From contig DWVT01000204.1 of the NCBI GenBank assembly GCA_019120075.1, positions 1 to 61,915 of the forward strand: a DNA stretch of 61,915 nt, in the 5' to 3' direction. The translations under genes were made by a program, and so were the position numbers. Below the pieces are notes generated by a model. The model worked only from the letters and a program-made list of their open reading frames with translations, was not told where the DNA came from and searched no databases. How positions within the stretch are numbered: position 1 is the first letter of the stretch; every line of letters starts with the position of its first letter. Below are positions 43,095-51,388 of the stretch, in pieces. This DNA is from Candidatus Mediterraneibacter excrementigallinarum. Its GTDB lineage: Bacteria; Bacillota; Clostridia; Lachnospirales; Lachnospiraceae.

Positions 43095-44330
43095 TTATAC
43101 CCTTCCGTATATATCCTGCGGAACATATGCCTTCACCTGGATTCCCTCCGGCAAGTATTCCTCGGATACCAGCTGGCCTTTTGTCCGGATGATCTGAATT
43201 TTTCCCGCCTCAGCAAAATCATACAGCCGTTCGATATAGATCTGATCTCTTCGGACGATCTCAAGCAGAGCCTGTCTGAGCTCCTCCAGCCCCTGCCCTG
43301 TCTTCGCAGATGTGGGGATCGAATAGTCTGCCTGAAAATCTCTGGAATATCCCGGGGTCTCAAGAAGATCCTGCTTGTTGAACAGGGTGATCACCGGTTT
43401 TCCCTCCGCGCCCAGCTGACGCAGTGTCTCATAGACCACATGCATCTGTGTGTCCATCTGGGGATTGGACGCGTCCACCACATGGATGATGATATCCGCA
43501 TAGGCAGCTTCCTCCAGCGTGCTCTTAAACGCCTCCACCAGGTGATGGGGAAGCTTCCGGATAAATCCCACCGTATCCGTCAGCAGGATCTCCTGGGTGT
43601 TGTCCAGCATCAGGGACCGGGTCGTGGTGTCCAGAGTGGAGAACAGCATGGCATCCTCCAGGACCCCCGCGTCTGTCAGCGCATTCTCGATACTGCTCTT
43701 TCCCGCAGACGTGTATCCCACCAGAGCCGCCACTTTCAGCCCGGACTGTTTTCTCTGCCCCCGGATCAGCTCCCTGTGTTTCTCCACATCCTTCAGTTCT
43801 CTTTTCAGCCTGCTGATCCTCTCGCGGATCAGTCTTCTGTCCATCTCCAGCTTCTTTTCCCCGGGGCCTCTCGTTCCAATCCCTCCTCCCAGACGGGAGA
43901 GGGACTTTCCAAGTCCGGAAAGGCGGGACGCCCTGTAGCGGAGCTGTGCCAGTTCCACCTGTATCTTTCCTTCCCCGGACACAGCGCGGGCAGCGAAAAT
44001 ATCCAGGATCAGAAGCGTACGGTCGATCACCTTACAGGACAGCTCCTCCTCCAGATTTCCGATCTGAACGCTGGTCAGTTCATCATCACAGATGATCCCC
44101 GTGGCTTCCGTTTCCCAGAGCAGATCTTTAAGCTCTGTCAGTTTACCTTTCCCGATATAGGTTCCCGGATGGATCGTCTCCCGTGCCTGGATCAGCCTGC
44201 CCGCCACGCGGGCACCCGCCGTCCGGGCAAGCTCAGAGAGTTCGTCGAGGGACGCCTCCTCAGACTCCGCGCCCCCGGTATCAACCCCCACAAGGATCAC
44301 GGTTTCTTCCGTTTTATTCATCTCATACAT
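43095..44330 (-). CDS. hflX: Ribosome-associated GTPase HflX
   Basis: A 411-residue GTPase that splits stalled or hibernating ribosomes. The N-terminal HflX subdomain contains TYIGKGKLTEL; a coiled-coil linker carries the diagnostic GGGIGTRGPGE; the G domain has GYTSAGKSS (G1), DTVGFI (G3) and NKQD (G4). A short C-terminal domain ends it. AAGGAGGACC sits 10 nt before the ATG at 44330; a TTG codon three bases earlier is an alternative. It lies 25 bp after the methyltransferase gene and is probably co-transcribed. Confidence 0.95.
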   Translation of the reverse strand: MYEMNKTEETVILVGVDTGGAESEEASLDELSELARTAGARVAGRLIQARETIHPGTYIGKGKLTELKDLLWETEATGIICDDELTSVQIGNLEEELSCKVIDRTLLILDIFAARAVSGEGKIQVELAQLRYRASRLSGLGKSLSRLGGGIGTRGPGEKKLEMDRRLIRERISRLKRELKDVEKHRELIRGQRKQSGLKVAALVGYTSAGKSSIENALTDAGVLEDAMLFSTLDTTTRSLMLDNTQEILLTDTVGFIRKLPHHLVEAFKSTLEEAAYADIIIHVVDASNPQMDTQMHVVYETLRQLGAEGKPVITLFNKQDLLETPGYSRDFQADYSIPTSAKTGQGLEELRQALLEIVRRDQIYIERLYDFAEAGKIQIIRTKGQLVSEEYLPEGIQVKAYVPQDIYGRV

Positions 44331-44355
44331 CAAATATGGTCCTCCTTACATTCCG

Positions 44356-44928
44356 TCAGTCCAGACGGAGGATAAAAACCGGGAGGGGCGGATCGTTCCT
44401 CCGGTTATAGTAGCTGTTCACAATGACGAGCCACTTCTTCGGGTCTAAATCTTTCAGCCAGTCGAGCAGCACATCCCGCTCCTCATACCCGGTATCTCCG
44501 CCGCTGTAGATGCAAAGACTGATCACTCCGCCCGGCTTCAGCAGCCTCATCCCCGCTTTCACCGCCTTCATGCTCGTCTCCGCCCGTGTCGCAAAGGCAT
44601 GGTCCCCGCCGGGAAGATACCCCAGATTGAACACAACAGCTGCCGCCTCTCCGGTCACATACTGCTCCATCCGCTCATGCCCGTCACAGATCAGTTCTGC
44701 CCGTTCAAGCAGGCCTGCCCCATTCAGTTTCTCCCGGGTATTCGCAATCGCCTGCTCCTGGATGTCAAAAGCAAAGACTTTTCCCTTTTCTCCCACGAGC
44801 CGGCACAGGAACTCTGTATCATTTCCATTCCCTGCTGTCGCGTCAATACAGAGATCGCCCTCAGAAATATATTCTGACAGAAATCGGTGGCAGTATTCCG
44901 TGATCTGATATTTCTTTCTTATGTTCAT
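44356..44928 (-). CDS. mnmM: Class I SAM methyltransferase, YtqB/MnmM family (tRNA wobble uridine)
   Basis: A 190-residue Rossmann methyltransferase with DATAGNGNDTEFLC (motif I) near 30, FAFDIQEQAI, VVFNLGYLPGGDH and VNSYYNRRNDPPLPVFILRL near the C-terminus. The AGNGNDT and FNLGYLPGGDH strings are hallmarks of YtqB, shown in Bacillus to be MnmM, which methylates 5-aminomethyl-2-thiouridine in tRNA. The full length matches the family. It lies between a TPR lipoprotein gene and hflX; a palindromic repeat separates it from the former. Confidence 0.9.
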   Translation of the reverse strand: MNIRKKYQITEYCHRFLSEYISEGDLCIDATAGNGNDTEFLCRLVGEKGKVFAFDIQEQAIANTREKLNGAGLLERAELICDGHERMEQYVTGEAAAVVFNLGYLPGGDHAFATRAETSMKAVKAGMRLLKPGGVISLCIYSGGDTGYEERDVLLDWLKDLDPKKWLVIVNSYYNRRNDPPLPVFILRLD

Positions 44929-44947
44929 ATATTTCCCTCGATTTGAG

Positions 44948-44991
44948 TCAAAGGGGCCAGACCCCTCTGCCGAAGGGCCTGACCCTCTTTA
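44948..44991. repeat. Intergenic palindromic repeat, copy C
   Basis: Reverse strand reads GGGTCAGGCCCTTCGGC... and aligns with copies A and B. It lies in the 66-bp gap between the TPR lipoprotein stop and the mnmM start. Confidence 0.65.
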
Positions 44992-44994
44992 TGA

Positions 44995-45552
44995 TCATCG
45001 TGTTTCAAGAAATTCCGCTTCTTTCTGAGCGGCCTCATCATCCGGATATTTCTCTATATACGCCGCGATCTTCTCCTTTGCGGATTCCCAGTCCGCCTGG
45101 CGTTCCATGCAGATGATCTCATTGTATTCCATCTCCTGGATCAATCCGGCATCGTCGCTTTCTCCGTCAGAGCCGGTGTCTGTCAGAGCCAGTCCCGCCT
45201 GGATATAATCCAGACCCTTCTCATAGTCCCCGGTCTGCATGGCGGAAACGCCCATCAGATTATAAAGCTCAACAGTCTGTTTTGCACCGTTATCCACTGC
45301 GCTCTCAAACGCCTCCAGAGCATCCGCATAACTGCCCAGTTCATAATCCGCCATTCCGAGTCCCTGGTAAGCTGCCGCCAGATCTTCCCGGTCTCCCTTC
45401 TCGGAGACCGTCTGCTGGAAGGATGCAGCTGCCGTCTCATAATCTCCCGACTCCAGCGCCTCGGCCCCGTCCTTTAAGGCGCCGGCGCATCCGGAGAGCA
45501 GAACAGTGCTCATCATCGCCAAAATCAGTAATTTTTTCTTTATCCCTGACAT
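44995..45552 (-). CDS. TPR-repeat lipoprotein
   Basis: A 185-residue lipoprotein: signal peptide with lipobox LSGC (Cys near 21), then about four tetratricopeptide-like helical repeats (DGAEALESGDYETAAASFQ, AYQGLGMADYELGSYADALEAFE, LMGVSAMQTGDYEKGLDYI, and a C-terminal AKEKIAAYIEKYPDDEAAQ). TPR domains mediate protein contacts; the partner outside the membrane is unknown. AGAGGAGT is 10 nt before the ATG at 45552; the alternative ATG at 45561 is too close to it. Same direction as the flanking housekeeping genes. Confidence 0.88.
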   Translation of the reverse strand: MSGIKKKLLILAMMSTVLLSGCAGALKDGAEALESGDYETAAASFQQTVSEKGDREDLAAAYQGLGMADYELGSYADALEAFESAVDNGAKQTVELYNLMGVSAMQTGDYEKGLDYIQAGLALTDTGSDGESDDAGLIQEMEYNEIICMERQADWESAKEKIAAYIEKYPDDEAAQKEAEFLETR

Positions 45553-45577
45553 TTTTATCATACTCCTCTTATATATT

Positions 45578-47440
45578 TTAACGCTCCGGGAATTTCATCA
45601 TCCAGAATGAATTCAAGATATTGATGACCATCACGGCCATATCCGCGAGAATGGCATTCTGCATGGTCACATACCCGGAAAATGCAAGTGCGATCAGGAT
45701 CACCTTCATGCCGATCGCAAAGACCATGTTCTGCCTCACAGAACGGAGCGTTGCCCTGGCGATCCGGATCGCGTTGATGATCCCCGAGGGTTCGTCCTCC
45801 ATCAGGATGATATCCGCCGCTTCCAGGGCCGCATCCGCACCCAGGCCTCCCATGGCGATTCCGATGTCCACTCTGGAGAGCACCGGCGCGTCGTTGATCC
45901 CGTCGCCGACAAAAGCCAGCTTTTCCCCCTCCATCTGATTCTCCATAAACTCCTCGATCTGCTCTACTTTATCTTCCGGCATGAGTTCCGCATAGACGCT
46001 TTCGATCCGGAGCTTTTTTGCTACCGCCTCAGCCACTCTTTCATTGTCTCCTGTCAGCATGACCGTATCCAGATCACGCCGGTGGAGCCATTTCATCAGC
46101 TTTGCCGCTCCCGGCCTGACCGCATCCGCAATCAGGATATACCCCGCATACTTCCCGTCGATTGCCACATGGACCGCTGTCCCGATCTCTGACACAGGTG
46201 TATAGAACAGTCCCTGCCGGTTCATCAGCCGGGAGTTTCCTATATATACTTCCCTGCCGTCCACGCGCGCCCCGATCCCGTATCCCGGATAGTCCTTCAG
46301 GCCGTCCACGCGGGACCGGTCGATTTCTTTTCCATATGCCTCCCTCAGGGAAAGCGCGATCGGATGTGTGGAATATGCTTCTCCCAGTGCAGCCGCCTCC
46401 AGCAGTTCGCTCTCCGTCATCTTCTGATAGGGAACGATCTTCTGCACATGGAACACACCCTCTGTCAATGTTCCCGTCTTATCAAACACAAAGGTATCCA
46501 CTTTGGGAAGTTCTTCCAGAAATGCGCTCCCTTTGATCAGCACACCCTGCCTGGACGCCGCGCCGATTCCGCCCAGAAACGCCATGGGGATAGATACCAT
46601 CAGCCCGCACGGGCATGCCGCCACAAGGATAATAAGTCCTCTGTAGATCCATTCATCCCTTGCCTCCACGAATATCATCGGCGGAAGGAGGATCGTCAGC
46701 AGCGCGATCAGGATCACAATGGGCGTATAGTATTTCGTGAACCTGTCCGCGAAATGCAGACTGTCAGACTTTTTCTCATTGGCATTCTCAACCAGACGCA
46801 TGATCTTCGCCGCAGTAGAATCCTTATAGATCCGGGTAACCCGGGCCTCCAGAACACCGTTCAGATTAATGCCCCCGCTGTACAGCCTGTCTCCGATCTT
46901 CACGGCCCTCGGCTCCGACTCTCCTGTGATTGCTTTTGTATCAATGGTTCCGTTCCCAAACGTGACTACCGCATCTACCGGGATCTTCTCACCTGGTCTG
47001 AGCACGATGATCTGCCGCTCCTTTAATTCCTGCGGCGGCACGATCTTCTCAGTGTTCCCCACCTTCAGATTCGCATATTCAGGCCGGAGATCAATAAACT
47101 CCGCAATGGACTTTTTAGTCCTGCTCAGTGAGATTTCCTCCACCATCTTTCCCACCTGGTAGAACAGCATGGCGGCCACAGCCTCTTTATCCCTTCCTAC
47201 GACAAACGCTCCTACAGTCGCAATGATCATCAGAAGGTTCTCGTCAAGGAACTGCAGTTTCCCGATGTTCTTAAAAAGCTCAATATACGTTGTCGCCGAG
47301 AGGGCAAGGTAAGGCAGTAAAAACAAAAGTGTCTTCACAATCCTTCCCGCTTCATAGTACTCTGTAACGATCCACACGATCACATACAGCAAAAGTCCGG
47401 CGCCAAGCTCTATCCCTTTTCGCTTCGCTTCCTTTGTCAT
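45578..47440 (-). CDS. Heavy-metal P-type ATPase (Zn/Cd/Co type) lacking the N-terminal metal-binding domain
   Basis: A 620-residue P1B ATPase: membrane segments, actuator TGES (AITGESEPR), metal-site ACPCGLM in the sixth helix, phosphorylation motif DKTGTLTEG, HP-type loop and GDGINDAPVLSRVDIG. Export of Zn, Cd, Co or Pb is typical of CPC members. It begins almost directly with the first membrane helix; the usual HMA domain is absent. The ATG at 47440 (AAAGGGA upstream) is preferred; an open frame extends 37 residues further but passes through a structured leader. A promoter at 47620-47648 gives a roughly 170-nt folded leader, a possible control point. Confidence 0.92.
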   Translation of the reverse strand: MTKEAKRKGIELGAGLLLYVIVWIVTEYYEAGRIVKTLLFLLPYLALSATTYIELFKNIGKLQFLDENLLMIIATVGAFVVGRDKEAVAAMLFYQVGKMVEEISLSRTKKSIAEFIDLRPEYANLKVGNTEKIVPPQELKERQIIVLRPGEKIPVDAVVTFGNGTIDTKAITGESEPRAVKIGDRLYSGGINLNGVLEARVTRIYKDSTAAKIMRLVENANEKKSDSLHFADRFTKYYTPIVILIALLTILLPPMIFVEARDEWIYRGLIILVAACPCGLMVSIPMAFLGGIGAASRQGVLIKGSAFLEELPKVDTFVFDKTGTLTEGVFHVQKIVPYQKMTESELLEAAALGEAYSTHPIALSLREAYGKEIDRSRVDGLKDYPGYGIGARVDGREVYIGNSRLMNRQGLFYTPVSEIGTAVHVAIDGKYAGYILIADAVRPGAAKLMKWLHRRDLDTVMLTGDNERVAEAVAKKLRIESVYAELMPEDKVEQIEEFMENQMEGEKLAFVGDGINDAPVLSRVDIGIAMGGLGADAALEAADIILMEDEPSGIINAIRIARATLRSVRQNMVFAIGMKVILIALAFSGYVTMQNAILADMAVMVINILNSFWMMKFPER

Positions 47441-47470
47441 TCCCTTTTTCTTCCCTTTATCCCTTGTATT

Positions 47471-47609
47471 GCAATCCGCTTCCGCAGTGCTCAAGCTCCG
47501 CCGCCTTCGGCGCCGCAGCTCACGGGCATCCGCCCTATGTTTCACGCACAAGACGCATTAGGCTGCTAGCAGCCTATGCGTCTTCTACGTGAAACGCACT
47601 GCGGATTGC
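47471..47609. repeat. Long inverted-repeat element in the P-type ATPase leader
   Basis: Outer arms GCAATCCG / CGGATTGC plus CAGTGC / GCACTG enclose three hairpins: a long one built from GTTTCACG, AAGACGCAT and AGGCTGC with their complements, a GGGC/GCCC hairpin, and an imperfect GC-rich one. It can fold as a cruciform or four-way RNA junction. It lies wholly between the promoter and the start codon. It could be a MITE/REP-like insertion or a regulatory RNA; sequence alone does not decide. Confidence 0.72.
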
Positions 47610-47619
47610 TTACCTGAAC

Positions 47620-47648
47620 ATTATACCTAAAACGGGGGGCGGCTTCAA
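47620..47648 (-). promoter_or_regulatory. Promoter of the heavy-metal ATPase gene
   Basis: TTGAAG (47643-47648), 17-bp spacer rich in C, TATAAT (47620-47625) on the minus strand; transcript start near 47613. The C-rich spacer could be a metal-regulator site (inference). Confidence 0.75.
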
Positions 47649-47649
47649 T

Positions 47650-47798
47650 ATGTTTTGGGGGTTGAAAAGCCCGGATACCTCTTCTTCTCGCCTGTACCTC
47701 ACGGTACAAACCTTGGAAGTTGCTATAGAGTCCGTCGCCAACTGCACCCCTTACGGACTTTGGCTGCAGACTGACGGCATGCCCTTCCTGCCACAAGA
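47650..47798. other. Unassigned intergenic stretch with local inverted repeats
   Basis: No supported gene. Small hairpins are visible: TGTACC / GGTACA, and GTCCGT with ACGGAC. It lies between the ATPase promoter and the terminator of the alarmone synthetase gene. It does not match an RNA family I can recognise. Confidence 0.4.
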
Positions 47799-47830
47799 AG
47801 AACCGGACCTGAAAATTCATGTCCGGTTCT
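47799..47830 (-). terminator. Terminator after the alarmone synthetase gene
   Basis: AGAACCGGAC / GTCCGGTTCT arms, 12-nt loop, then TCTTGT on the minus strand; 10 bp after the stop. Confidence 0.75.
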
Positions 47831-47839
47831 CTCGTTCTT

Positions 47840-48598
47840 TCATTCTCTTTTCTGTTTCTCATCTGAAAAATGGATCACTCTCTGGCCTCTTCTGTTCCCG
47901 ATCACATTGTCGAGCACATCATCCATATTATCCCTGTTGGCTTCTTCCTGGACAATACATTCCTGTATCGCTTCATTCAGCGACAGCATCTTGTCATCCA
48001 GTTCGGACACCATCTTTGCGCATTCCCGGAGATCGCGGCTGATATATTCCGGCGCGTTTCCCTCGAACTTATAGTAGATCTTGTGTTCCAGGCTGGCCCA
48101 GAAGTCCATCGCAATGGTACGGATCTGGATCTCAACTTTGGTGTCCACCACACTGTCCGACAGAAAAATCGGCACGGACACAAGCATATGATAACTTTTG
48201 TATCCGCTCTCTTTCGGGTTTTTGATATAATCTTTGATGGAAAGTACCTTAAGGTCACTCTGGTTTCCGATCATCTCAGCCAACCGGTAAATATCTGATG
48301 TGAAGGAACAGATAAGCCGTACACCCGCGATATCATTTACATACCGCACCATGTTTTCGATCGACGTCTCATATCCGTAGCGTTTCAGCTTCTTTACGAT
48401 GCTCTCCGGCGTCTTGATCCTGGTCTTGATATGCTCGATCGGATTATACTGGTGCACATGCTGGAATTCATCATTGAGGATCTCCAACTTTGTCCCCACT
48501 TCCTTCAGGGCTGCATTGTAAAGGAAAATAACTGTTTTCCAGCTGTCAACATCTTCATAGCTCCGTAACGCAGCCTCTACCTGTTGTTCACCTTTCAT
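47840..48598 (-). CDS. relQ: Small alarmone synthetase (RelQ/YjbM type)
   Basis: About 252 residues with a single RelA/SpoT synthetase domain (IKTPESIVKKLKRYGY, DIAGVRLICSF, GYKSYHMLV, EIQIRTIAMDFWASLEHKIYYK) and a C-terminal helix (SLNEAIQECIVQEE). It makes pppGpp/ppGpp from GTP or GDP and ATP during stress. No HD hydrolase or regulatory domains are attached. Two starts are possible: an ATG at 48607 too close to GGGGGA, and the ATG at 48598 with better spacing, chosen here. Single gene with its own terminator. Confidence 0.93.
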   Translation of the reverse strand: MKGEQQVEAALRSYEDVDSWKTVIFLYNAALKEVGTKLEILNDEFQHVHQYNPIEHIKTRIKTPESIVKKLKRYGYETSIENMVRYVNDIAGVRLICSFTSDIYRLAEMIGNQSDLKVLSIKDYIKNPKESGYKSYHMLVSVPIFLSDSVVDTKVEIQIRTIAMDFWASLEHKIYYKFEGNAPEYISRDLRECAKMVSELDDKMLSLNEAIQECIVQEEANRDNMDDVLDNVIGNRRGQRVIHFSDEKQKRE

Positions 48599-48740
48599 CA
48601 CAGACATCCCCCATTGGTTGTTTTGTTTTCAAACAGTATACCATATTTTGTATTGAATGTCACAGAGTTCACTCTTTTTTAAGAAACAATTGTAACCTTA
48701 TGCTACAGTTCACACCTAACCGCCGCCCCCGGGAACAGGC

Positions 48741-49796
48741 TTACAGATCCAGCTTCATGTCCCCCGGTTTGATCCACCGCTTTTTCCTCATAAACTCCGA
48801 GATCAGCAATGTCAGTACCGCAGGAAGGATGAACTGGATCAGGATGATCTTCGCGAACACGATCATTTCCGGCTCTGTCCGGGTCATCACCTGCCAGGTC
48901 ATGAGCGGGCCCACCAGCCCGGCTGTCCCCATCCCGGATCCGGTCGCATTGTTGGTCATGTGCAGCACAACTGTCCCCACCGGTCCCAGGATCGCACTGG
49001 ACAGGATCGGCGGGATCCAGATCAGAGGATGCCTGACAATATTCGGTACCTGGAGCATTGACGTTCCGATCCCCTGAGCAAGAAAACCGCTGAATTTGTT
49101 TTCCCGGAAGCTTGCAACGGCAAATCCGATCATATTACAGCAGCATCCCACAGTCGCTGCGCCCGCAGCAAGACCAGACAGATTCAGGATCACCCCCAGC
49201 GCCGCGGAACTGATCGGAAGCGTCAGGATCATCCCCATCAGGACAGAGACCACCACTCCCATCAGAAGGGGCTGCTGCTCCGTTCCCCAGTTGATGAGAA
49301 ATCCCAGCCAGGACATGAACCGGGAGATCGGCGGACCTACGAACAGCCCCACTGCGGATCCAACACCGATGCAGACCAGGGGCGTCAGAATAATATCCAG
49401 CTTTGTTTTCCCGGAGATCAGGATCCCGATCTCAATGGCGATATATGCCGCGACAAAGGCTCCCAGCGGTTCTCCCGGACCGTTTAAGATCACCTGTCCG
49501 TCCACAAACACCTGTCCGGAAAGGATCCGGCTGGCAAACGCTCCCACCATGCCGGTCACCGCCGCACAGACCACCACCAGTTCCTGGGCATTCAGCTTCC
49601 GCGCCACGCCGACGCCGATCCCGGCGCCGGTGAGGGACGCTGCGACGCCTCCGATCAGATAGATCATGCTGCCCGGAGTCCCGCCCACATAATTCCCAAT
49701 CTGCTGGATGATCGTTCCGATGATCAGTGTGGCAAACAGGCCATGGGTCATGCCGCCCAGTCCTTCCACAAATATCCTGTCAAGAATACTCTTCAT
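48741..49796 (-). CDS. PTS EIIC-like membrane transporter (PTS_EIIC_2 family)
   Basis: A 351-residue polytopic protein with about eight to ten membrane segments and the NPxx-free but characteristic MTHGLFATLIIGTIIQQIGNYVGG, NATGSGMGTAGLVGPL and HPLIWIPPILSSAILGPVGT strings of the PTS_EIIC_2 family. No EIIA or EIIB gene is nearby, and family members are usually orphans, so phosphotransfer coupling is doubtful. Substrate unknown. AAAGGACG precedes the ATG at 49796. Lies downstream of the pyrimidine/hydantoin genes beyond a terminator-like hairpin. Confidence 0.85.
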   Translation of the reverse strand: MKSILDRIFVEGLGGMTHGLFATLIIGTIIQQIGNYVGGTPGSMIYLIGGVAASLTGAGIGVGVARKLNAQELVVVCAAVTGMVGAFASRILSGQVFVDGQVILNGPGEPLGAFVAAYIAIEIGILISGKTKLDIILTPLVCIGVGSAVGLFVGPPISRFMSWLGFLINWGTEQQPLLMGVVVSVLMGMILTLPISSAALGVILNLSGLAAGAATVGCCCNMIGFAVASFRENKFSGFLAQGIGTSMLQVPNIVRHPLIWIPPILSSAILGPVGTVVLHMTNNATGSGMGTAGLVGPLMTWQVMTRTEPEMIVFAKIILIQFILPAVLTLLISEFMRKKRWIKPGDMKLDL

Positions 49797-49923
49797 TCTT
49801 CTTTCGTCCTTTCCTGCCCGCAAGCGCTGGAAAATGCAGATTTCAAAATATCTTTTCTTCCTTTTTCTGCCGGCTTGCAGGCGTTTTTCGGTTTATTTTA
49901 TCATAAACACCGGGACATGGCAA

Positions 49924-49949
49924 ACCCGCCGGCACTGCTGCCGGCGGGT
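49924..49949 (-). terminator. GC-rich hairpin after the dihydropyrimidinase gene
   Basis: ACCCGCCGGCA / TGCCGGCGGGT perfect 11-bp arms with a 4-nt loop; only three U residues follow on the minus strand, so termination may be partial. Confidence 0.65.
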
Positions 49950-49987
49950 CCTTCAGAGCCAGATTGCTTCAGAACTGCTGTTTTTCT

Positions 49988-51376
49988 CTATTCTGCAAGA
50001 ACACTCTTTCCTCGTTTCAGGTATCTTCCGTCTCCCCGTTTTCCGAGGAATTTATTGTCCTTTACAATTACATTTCCACGCTGCATCACAAGATCGATGT
50101 CGCCCTGCACTTTCATCCCTTCATAGCAGGTGTAGTCAACCGCGCTGTGCATATCCGCATGAGTCAGCACCCTTGACTTCGCCGGATCAAAGATCACAAG
50201 ATCCGCGTCAGACCCAGGAAGCAGTGTTCCTTTCTGCGGGTACATCCCGTACATACGCGCAGGATTCGTGCAGAGATATTTCACAAACTGTGGAAGGGAT
50301 ATCCTTCCTTTCGCAACCCCCTCGGAGTACATCACGCGGAAACGCTCCTCCACGCCCGGCCCGCCGTTGGGGCATGCAGTAAAGTCATCCGCTCCCGCCT
50401 GTTTCTCGCCCCCATAGTTAAAGGGACAGTGGTCTGTTGCCACCGTGTCCAGCACATCGTCCCGGAGCGCATCCCAGAGAGCCTCATTATCCTCCTTCTT
50501 CCGAAGGGGCGGAGACATGATCGCCTTGAGCCCTTCCTTCGGATCCTGGTACATATCATCCGTCAGAGTCAGGTACTGAGTACAGGTCTCAACTCCCAGA
50601 TGCTTCTGGTGGGAAGCCCTCGCTTTCAGGACTTCCATAAGTCCCTCCCTGCTGGAGAGGTGAACGATATAAAGAGGCGCGTCTCCTGCCATTGCCGCCA
50701 GATGGATCATCCGGTTCACCGCCTCCGCCTCACACCTTGCAGGGCGGCTCAGAGGATGATACTTTGGCTCCGTACATCCGTTCTCGATATAGTGTTTTCT
50801 GAGGTAATTGATGACTCCGTCGTTCTCACAGTGCACCGCAATGACAATACCGTCCTCCTTCGCCTGTTTCAGAACCTGATAGAGCTCATCGTCCTTCAGC
50901 ATAAAGTCATAAGTCATATAGACTTTGAAACTGGTGATCCCGTCCTGCTTTGCGATCTCCCCCATCTCCTTCAGGACAGACTCGTTGACATGCTGGATCA
51001 CTCCGTGGAATCCATAATCGATCACTGCCTTCCCGTCTGCGATCCTGTGATATTCCTCCACCTGATGCCACAGGCTGCATCCTTTCGGACCGAATGCCAT
51101 ATGATCCACGATAGTGGTGGTGCCGCCGCATGCCGCCGCCACGGTTCCGTCATAGAAATCGTCCACCGCCCGGTATTTTCCTGCCTGAAGATCCATGTGA
51201 GTATGTACGTCTACTCCTCCCGGGAACACATATTTTCCGGACGCGTCGATCGCTTCTGCCCCGTCCGCCTCCAGGTTGTCCCCGATCATCTTTACCTTCT
51301 CGTCCTCGATCAGGATATCCGCCTGAAATACCTGTGAATCCGTGACAACCGTTCCGTTTTTTACGATCTTCTTCAT
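49988..51376 (-). CDS. hydA: Dihydropyrimidinase/hydantoinase
   Basis: A 462-residue amidohydrolase. Metal ligands: VDVHTHMD near 60, the carboxylated Lys in SFKVYMTYDF near 150, HCENDG, and a C-terminal DHCPFNYGGEKQAG. It opens the ring of dihydrouracil, dihydrothymine or hydantoins in the cytoplasm. GGAGGTGCC precedes the ATG at 51376 (preferred over 51385). Directly downstream of an NCS1 nucleobase permease (12-bp gap), forming a two-gene uptake and degradation unit. No dihydropyrimidine dehydrogenase or beta-ureidopropionase gene is in the window, so the full pathway cannot be judged. Confidence 0.93.
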   Translation of the reverse strand: MKKIVKNGTVVTDSQVFQADILIEDEKVKMIGDNLEADGAEAIDASGKYVFPGGVDVHTHMDLQAGKYRAVDDFYDGTVAAACGGTTTIVDHMAFGPKGCSLWHQVEEYHRIADGKAVIDYGFHGVIQHVNESVLKEMGEIAKQDGITSFKVYMTYDFMLKDDELYQVLKQAKEDGIVIAVHCENDGVINYLRKHYIENGCTEPKYHPLSRPARCEAEAVNRMIHLAAMAGDAPLYIVHLSSREGLMEVLKARASHQKHLGVETCTQYLTLTDDMYQDPKEGLKAIMSPPLRKKEDNEALWDALRDDVLDTVATDHCPFNYGGEKQAGADDFTACPNGGPGVEERFRVMYSEGVAKGRISLPQFVKYLCTNPARMYGMYPQKGTLLPGSDADLVIFDPAKSRVLTHADMHSAVDYTCYEGMKVQGDIDLVMQRGNVIVKDNKFLGKRGDGRYLKRGKSVLAE

Positions 51377-51388
51377 AAAAGGCACCTC

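Noticed and set aside
47799..47830. Possible group II intron domain-like hairpin
   Set aside because: Only the CCGGAC/GTCCGG stem is reminiscent; no intron-encoded protein, domain V or boundaries are present. A terminator is the simpler reading.
47566..47862. 98-codon minus-strand frame between the ATPase and synthetase genes
   Set aside because: It crosses a terminator, a promoter and a long inverted repeat, and resembles no protein I know.
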